Below are positions 47,724 to 52,607 of a stretch of DNA of 52,607 nucleotides, in pieces. This DNA is from Candidatus Poseidoniales archaeon (lineage in GTDB: Archaea > Thermoplasmatota > Poseidoniia > Poseidoniales > Poseidoniaceae), in NCBI GenBank assembly GCA_003602535.1, contig QQSA01000021.1, positions 15,924 to 68,530 on the forward strand, written 5' to 3'. The notes under the pieces were generated by a model. The model saw only the letters and a list, made by a program, of their open reading frames with translations, made no database searches and was not told where the DNA came from. Position 1 is the stretch's first letter. Every line of letters begins with the position of its first letter. Made by a program: the position numbers and the translations under genes.

Positions 47724-48430
47724 ATGAAATGGGAAGTAGTAGTCATTTGAAGCGATTGGCCATCCCTCGTAGCTGGCCTCTTCCACGTAAGACAACAGTT
47801 TGGGTAACACGTCCACGTGCAGGTGCTCATAGTCTTGAGAGATGCATGCCTTTGAATATTGTAATCCGAGATGTTATCGGTCTTGCTAGATCCACCCGTG
47901 AAGTTAGAACAATACTGCACAACGGCCTTGCTAAGGTCGATGGCCGTGTTGTCAAAGACACACGCCGTGGAGTAGGAATAATGGATGTTCTAACTTTAGG
48001 AGAAGAAAATTACCGCTGTGTATTAGACACAAATGGTCGTCTAAGGTACAGAGCAATTTCTGCTGAAGAAGCTGGTTGGAAAGTTTGCCGTGTTGAAGGC
48101 AAATCTACAATCAAGGGAGGAAAGACTCAGGTTCACCTTCACGATGGACGTAACATCTTGGTAGATGATGCGTCTGAACACAAGACTGGAGATTCACTGA
48201 AGATTTCACTTCCAGATCAAAAGGTTCTCGAACACATAAAGTTCGGTGAAGGAACCAGATGTATGCTGGTTGGTGGAGTTCACGTTGGAAAACTTGCAGA
48301 CGTCACCGATGTTATCGTAAAGCGTTCAAGTATGCCTAATGAAGTTGAATTTGATGGATTCGGAACAATTACTGACAACGTATTCTCAGTCGGTAGCTGT
48401 GTTCTACCTGGTGTGGAGGTGAGCCAATGA
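47720..48430 (+). CDS. rps4e: ribosomal protein eS4
   Basis: GSSSHLKRLAIPRSWPLPRKTTVWVTRPRAGAHSLERCMPLNIVIRDVIGLARSTREVRTILHNGLAKVDGRVVKD. Confidence 0.96.
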   Translation: MNEMGSSSHLKRLAIPRSWPLPRKTTVWVTRPRAGAHSLERCMPLNIVIRDVIGLARSTREVRTILHNGLAKVDGRVVKDTRRGVGIMDVLTLGEENYRCVLDTNGRLRYRAISAEEAGWKVCRVEGKSTIKGGKTQVHLHDGRNILVDDASEHKTGDSLKISLPDQKVLEHIKFGEGTRCMLVGGVHVGKLADVTDVIVKRSSMPNEVEFDGFGTITDNVFSVGSCVLPGVEVSQ

Positions 48431-48954
48431 GTGAGTCAGTTAACCCAATGGCGGTTCCACAAATTTCCAAGGTAGTAGTCAACATTGGTGTTGGTGAAGG
48501 TGGAGATCGCCTATCCAATGCTGAAAAGGTTCTAAACTTGGTAACCGGAGTTACTCCTGTCAGAACATTAGGTAAGCAACAGAACCGTGACCTCAAGGTA
48601 CGTGTAGGATTCCCAATTGGGTGTAAGGCTACAATGAGGGACTCGGAATCAATCAATAAATTCCTCAAAGATGCATTTTGGGTTCGTGAGAACATTATCC
48701 CAACTTGGAACTTTGACAGAACTGGAAACCTTTCTTTTGGAATTCCAGATTATACTGACTTACCTGAACAAAAATATGATCCAGATATCGGTATCTTTGG
48801 CATGGACATCAATGTCGTGCTTGAGAGGCCTGGCCACCGTGTCAGTCGTCGCCGACGTCGTAGTGCAAAAGTTGCACAGAGCCACCGAACCAATGCTGAT
48901 GAAGCCAGAGCATGGTTTGTTGAGAATTTTGGCATCACAATCTTGGAGGAGTGA
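48427..48954 (+). CDS. rpl5: ribosomal protein uL5
   Basis: [59 protein letters not shown]. Confidence 0.96.
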   Translation: MSESVNPMAVPQISKVVVNIGVGEGGDRLSNAEKVLNLVTGVTPVRTLGKQQNRDLKVRVGFPIGCKATMRDSESINKFLKDAFWVRENIIPTWNFDRTGNLSFGIPDYTDLPEQKYDPDIGIFGMDINVVLERPGHRVSRRRRRSAKVAQSHRTNADEARAWFVENFGITILEE

Positions 48955-48956
48955 AA

Positions 48957-49109
48957 ATGGCACGAGACCATGGTGAAAATATTGGAAGAACAAACGGATG
49001 CCGCAGATGTGGACGCCGCCGAGGAATGATTCGCCGTCATGGACTACGACTATGCAGGCAGTGTTTCCGCGATGTAGCTCCAGAAATAGGATTTAAGAAA
49101 ATGAATTGA
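48957..49109 (+). CDS. rps14: ribosomal protein uS14 (zinc type)
   Basis: 50-aa ORF below the track cutoff: [50 protein letters not shown]; CxxC...CxxC zinc ligands. Confidence 0.95.
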   Translation: MARDHGENIGRTNGCRRCGRRRGMIRRHGLRLCRQCFRDVAPEIGFKKMN

Positions 49110-49116
49110 GGTGATT

Positions 49117-49509
49117 ATGATGCAGTTTGACCCCCTTAATGATGCACTAGCTAAACTCTACAATGCAGAGCAAGCTGGTAAATACAACGTAGACCTCTCT
49201 CCAGCTTCCAAGTTGCTTGGATCTGTTCTAGAGATAATGCAAACCTCCGGCTATGTCGGAGAGATTGAGAAGAACGACGACGGACGTGGAGGAAGTTACA
49301 TCGTGCAACTTCGTGGCGCCATAAACGAATGTGGTGTTGTTAAGCCACGCCACTCAGTCCGCCGCCAGGAGTTCGATAAGTGGGAAGGTCGCTACCTTCC
49401 TGCACAAGATTTCGGGCTACTGATTTTGACTACTAACAGTGGTATTATGCACCACAAAGATGCAAAGGAAAGCCGAATTGGCGGTAAACTCCTTGCATAT
49501 GTTTTCTGA
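49117..49509 (+). CDS. rps8: ribosomal protein uS8
   Basis: DPLNDALAKLYNAEQAGKYNVDLSPASKLLGSVLEIMQTSGYVG...FGLLILTTNSGIMHHKDAKESRIGGKLLAYVF. Confidence 0.95.
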   Translation: MMQFDPLNDALAKLYNAEQAGKYNVDLSPASKLLGSVLEIMQTSGYVGEIEKNDDGRGGSYIVQLRGAINECGVVKPRHSVRRQEFDKWEGRYLPAQDFGLLILTTNSGIMHHKDAKESRIGGKLLAYVF

Positions 49510-49519
49510 GGTGATTAGG

Positions 49520-50059
49520 ATGGTAAAATTAGACCGAATTGAACACACAGTAGAAATTCCAGAAGGAGTTTCTGCAACGATTGATGGTGACATGGTCACT
49601 ATCACAGGACCTAAGGGTAACCTATCTAGGGAATTTGCTAGTGCTAGACACGACATTTTCCAAGAGGGTGGCGCTTTACTAGTTCGCATCGATCTTCCTC
49701 GTCGTAAAGAGAGAGCTCTTGCAGGAACATGGAATGCACACTTGAACAATATGGTAAAGGGAGTTACAGAAGGCTTCACATACAAATTGAAGGCACTTTA
49801 CTCTCACTTCCCTATGACATTAGCAGTAAAGGGTAACGAATTCGTAGTAAACAATTACTTTGGAGAGCGCGTCCCAAGGTCTGCTGTAATCCTCAACGGC
49901 GTCGAAGTTAAGGTTCAGAACAAGACTGAAGTGACAGTCAGTGGTATGGACAAGGAAGCAGTTGGACAAACTGCGGCCAACATCGAACGTTGCACTACCG
50001 TAAAGAAGCGTGACAGGCGTGTATTCCAAGATGGAATTTACCTGATCGAGAAGGCATGA
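49520..50059 (+). CDS. rpl6: ribosomal protein uL6
   Basis: MVKLDRIEHTVEIPEGVSATIDGDMVTITGPKGNLSREF...IERCTTVKKRDRRVFQDGIYLIEKA; SD TGAGGTGATTAGG precedes ATG 49520. Confidence 0.95.
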   Translation: MVKLDRIEHTVEIPEGVSATIDGDMVTITGPKGNLSREFASARHDIFQEGGALLVRIDLPRRKERALAGTWNAHLNNMVKGVTEGFTYKLKALYSHFPMTLAVKGNEFVVNNYFGERVPRSAVILNGVEVKVQNKTEVTVSGMDKEAVGQTAANIERCTTVKKRDRRVFQDGIYLIEKA

Positions 50060-50072
50060 TGGAGGAATTGAG

Positions 50073-50714
50073 ATGAGTGATTACGAAAATATGACTGTTG
50101 CTGAACTCAAGGAGTTGCTAAAAGAAGCAGGATTGCCTGTTTCTGGAAAGAAAGCAGACTTGATCGCACGCCTACAAGATGGTGCAGAAGAAACTGCTCC
50201 TGCAGAAGAGGAAATCGTAGAAGAAGAAATCGACGATGAAGTTGATGACGATGACTATGATGACGAAGACTGGGATGATGAGGAATTCGATGAAGAACAC
50301 GTCGCTCGTCAGAAACCAATTCTATCTGATGATATGAAGGCAGCATTAGCATTGCGTGCTGCTCAGAAGAAAGGAACCCCTTCTTTCCGTAGAACCGAAT
50401 GGTTCCGTTACAAGCGTCTATCACGTTCCGGATGGAGAAAACCTCACGGTATGGATAACAAGCAACGCCGCAATTACAAGTATCGTGGTTCTCTTGTAAG
50501 AATTGGACATGGTAAGGTGAAGGCAGCAAATGGTCTACACCCATCAGGTTTCGAAGAAGTTATGGTTCACAATTCTAGTGACTTAGACAGTATGGATGCT
50601 GAGACACAAGCAGCACGTGTTGGCGCTACAGTCGGCGGTCGCAAGCGAGAGATTATTCACTCACGTGCGGATGAATTAGGAATTAGAGTACTAAATCGCA
50701 GGAGGGATCGCTGA
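50073..50714 (+). CDS. rpl32e: ribosomal protein eL32 with N-terminal SAP domain and acidic linker
   Basis: N-term NMTVAELKELLKEAGLPVSGKKADLIARLQ (SAP); linker EEEIVEEEIDDEVDDDDYDDEDWDDEEFDEE; eL32 core PSFRRTEWFRYKRLSRSGWRKPHGMDNKQRRNYKYRG...GLHPSGFEEVMVHN. Confidence 0.92.
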   Translation: MSDYENMTVAELKELLKEAGLPVSGKKADLIARLQDGAEETAPAEEEIVEEEIDDEVDDDDYDDEDWDDEEFDEEHVARQKPILSDDMKAALALRAAQKKGTPSFRRTEWFRYKRLSRSGWRKPHGMDNKQRRNYKYRGSLVRIGHGKVKAANGLHPSGFEEVMVHNSSDLDSMDAETQAARVGATVGGRKREIIHSRADELGIRVLNRRRDR

Positions 50715-51172
50715 TGCAGATAACTAATCAAAAGAAGATGGCAGCTCAAATTCTAAAGTGCGGTGTTCACCGTGTTTGGATTAACCCTTCTTACCTAGAC
50801 CAGGTTGCACAATCTGTTCAGAAAGAAGATATCCGCGAAGCTATCGATAATGGATGGATTAAGGCTAAGGCAATCAAGGGAACTTCCCGTGTCCGTGCTC
50901 TTAAGCGTCAGGAACAGAAGCAGAAAGGACGTCAAAAAGGTCAAGGAAAAAGATCCGGTTCTGCCAATGCTCGTAATCCTCGAAAGCAGCAATGGATGGC
51001 TACAATCCGTGCTCAAAGGCGCACCCTGAAAGGAATGCGTGAAGATGGAACTCTGAAGAGTTCACAATACCGCCACTATTACCTAAAGGCAAAAGGTGGA
51101 TCTTACCGTTCAATAGCTCATATGAAGGCTCAGATGGGTGTTGAAGGAATCTCCATTGGAGGTGATGAGTGA
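50714..51172 (+). CDS. rpl19e: ribosomal protein eL19
   Basis: NQKKMAAQILKCGVHRVWINPSYLDQVAQSVQKEDIREAIDNGWIKAKAIKGTSRVRAL. Confidence 0.95.
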   Translation: MQITNQKKMAAQILKCGVHRVWINPSYLDQVAQSVQKEDIREAIDNGWIKAKAIKGTSRVRALKRQEQKQKGRQKGQGKRSGSANARNPRKQQWMATIRAQRRTLKGMREDGTLKSSQYRHYYLKAKGGSYRSIAHMKAQMGVEGISIGGDE

Positions 51173-51684
51173 TGGCTAACGGACCACGACAACGCAATCA
51201 ATACCGTCGCCGAAGATCTGGTGAAACAGATTATCGCCGCCGTCTAAAACTACTGAAGAGTGGAATCTCTCGTGCAGTGGTTAGAATTTCCAATACTCGT
51301 GTTGTATGCCAAGTAGTCTCTTGGGAGAGAGATGGAGACAAAGTCGAGTTGACTGTTACTGGCGATGATTTGGTATCTCGCTACGGATGGCCAGAATCAA
51401 ACTCTCGCAAAAATATTCCAGCATCCTATCTAGTAGGCTACGCTCTCGGAAAGTCCGCACTTGCTGCAGGACATGATGAAGCAGTGCTTGACATTGGATT
51501 GGCTGCTAGTACAAACGGAAACCGTGTGTTCGCTGCTCTGAAAGGAATGGTTGATGCAGGATTAGAGATACCTCATGGGGAATCTGTACTTCCTGGAGAA
51601 GACCGCCTGAACGGTGCGCACATAGACGATTCTTATGCTTCAACAGTTGAAGCAACCAAGTCAAAGATTGAGGAGGCGTTCTGA
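51172..51684 (+). CDS. rpl18: ribosomal protein uL18
   Basis: GPRQRNQYRRRRSGETDYRRRLKLLKSGISRAVVRISNTRVVCQVV. Confidence 0.94.
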   Translation: MANGPRQRNQYRRRRSGETDYRRRLKLLKSGISRAVVRISNTRVVCQVVSWERDGDKVELTVTGDDLVSRYGWPESNSRKNIPASYLVGYALGKSALAAGHDEAVLDIGLAASTNGNRVFAALKGMVDAGLEIPHGESVLPGEDRLNGAHIDDSYASTVEATKSKIEEAF

Positions 51685-51685
51685 T

Positions 51686-52453
51686 ATGAGTGAAGATACA
51701 TCCCAGATGGCACCGGGTCTGATTAAGGCCTTTGCACCAGTAGAAGAAGAGCAAAACGATGGAGGCCGCCGCCGCCGTCGCACATCAGCTGATGAAGCAA
51801 TATCTGCTCTACGATCATGGTCGCCTAAGACACGTCTAGGCCGTGAAGTAATGGCGGGTCGAATCGTAACTTACGAGCAAGCATTAGCGTCTGGTTTACC
51901 AATTCGTGAAGTTGAAATCGTAGATGCACTGATTCCAAATCTAGAAGATGAAGTTATCAAAGTAAATATGGTTCAAAGAATGACTGACTCTGGACGTCGT
52001 GTTCGATTCAATGTTATGGCCTGTGTCGGTAACAAAGACGGATATGTCGGTTTAGCAATGGCTAAGGGCAAGGAAGTTGCTCAAACTATCCGCAAGGCTC
52101 TTACTGCTGCTAAACTAAGTCTAATTCAAATTCAGCGTGGTAACGGTTCTTGGGAATCAAGCGTAGGGCCTGGAACTTCTGTGCCATTCAAGGTTCAGGG
52201 ACAAGCAGGTTCCACTCGTGTAACACTGATGCCTGCACCTGCAGGTAAGGGATTGGTTATCGGTGAAACCGGTAAGCGTGTTCTTGAACTAGCAGGTGTT
52301 TCAGATGTACTTTCTCGTACAAAAGGACAGACACGTACCACTATCAATTACGCAGCAGCAACTTTCAATGCATTAGCTGAAATTAACCGAACTAGAGTTA
52401 ATGATTCTCAGCGTGCAGAGTTATTCATCCACAAAGGGAGGATTCTAGAATGA
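51686..52453 (+). CDS. rps5: ribosomal protein uS5
   Basis: TRLGREVMAGRIVTYEQALASGLPIREVEIVDALIPNLEDEVIKVNMVQRMTDSGRRVRFNVMACVGNKDGYVGLAMAKGKEV; ATG 51686. Confidence 0.95.
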   Translation: MSEDTSQMAPGLIKAFAPVEEEQNDGGRRRRRTSADEAISALRSWSPKTRLGREVMAGRIVTYEQALASGLPIREVEIVDALIPNLEDEVIKVNMVQRMTDSGRRVRFNVMACVGNKDGYVGLAMAKGKEVAQTIRKALTAAKLSLIQIQRGNGSWESSVGPGTSVPFKVQGQAGSTRVTLMPAPAGKGLVIGETGKRVLELAGVSDVLSRTKGQTRTTINYAAATFNALAEINRTRVNDSQRAELFIHKGRILE

Positions 52454-52607
52454 GTTGGATTGTTGTAAGAGCTCGCTCCGATGTTAAAGTCGAGCGTTCA
52501 ATCAGGGAAACTATGGCTATGCTGAATTTGACACGTGTTAATCACGCAGTCATTATTCCTGAAAATGCACAGTACAAAGGAATGCTTCAGAAGGCTAAGG
52601 ATTACAT
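52450..52607 (+). CDS. rpl30: ribosomal protein uL30, truncated by window edge
   Basis: MSWIVVRARSDVKVERSIRETMAMLNLTRVNHAVIIPENAQYKGMLQKAKDY...; ATGA overlap with uS5 stop. Confidence 0.88.
   Translation, partial: MSWIVVRARSDVKVERSIRETMAMLNLTRVNHAVIIPENAQYKGMLQKAKDY

Noticed and set aside
47036-47920. 294-aa antisense ORF
   Set aside because: Lies across uL14/uL24/eS4 on the opposite strand; open only because of codon bias of the ribosomal genes.

Overview
This window looks like a contiguous piece of a marine euryarchaeal genome, probably Marine Group II / Poseidoniales-like. That assignment is an inference from the archaeal S10/spc-type ribosomal protein operon, a thermosome, a Hef helicase-nuclease and TSP3-rich secreted proteins. 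Layout: P5C dehydrogenase (truncated at the left edge) and msrA; a block of large secreted or surface proteins (GDSL/SGNH-TSP3, kexin-like protease with P-domain and MopE motifs, SGNH-TSP3, GPI-EtNP-transferase-like enzyme, CD36-like protein, subtilase); three tRNA genes (Ala GGC, Arg TCT, and an intron-containing Trp CCA); SprT, pirin, aminotransferase and thermosome genes; an unusual ferredoxin-flavodoxin-SdhB-like fusion next to an HdrB-like gene; hef; and then the ribosomal operon L3..L30 (truncated at the right edge). Strongest points for follow-up: (1) the SdhB-like domain and the neighbouring HdrB/SdhE-like protein keep their folds but have lost essentially all Fe-S ligand cysteines; (2) a full-length archaeal homolog of the CD36/LIMP-2 family with the hairpin membrane topology; (3) a tRNA-Trp intron containing a complete box C/D sRNA whose D guide places C34 exactly at the N+5 position; (4) an unlisted 35-aa eL41 gene; (5) a SAP-domain-eL32 fusion; (6) a possible structured RNA leader upstream of L3. 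All homology calls come from reading motifs by eye; no database search was run.
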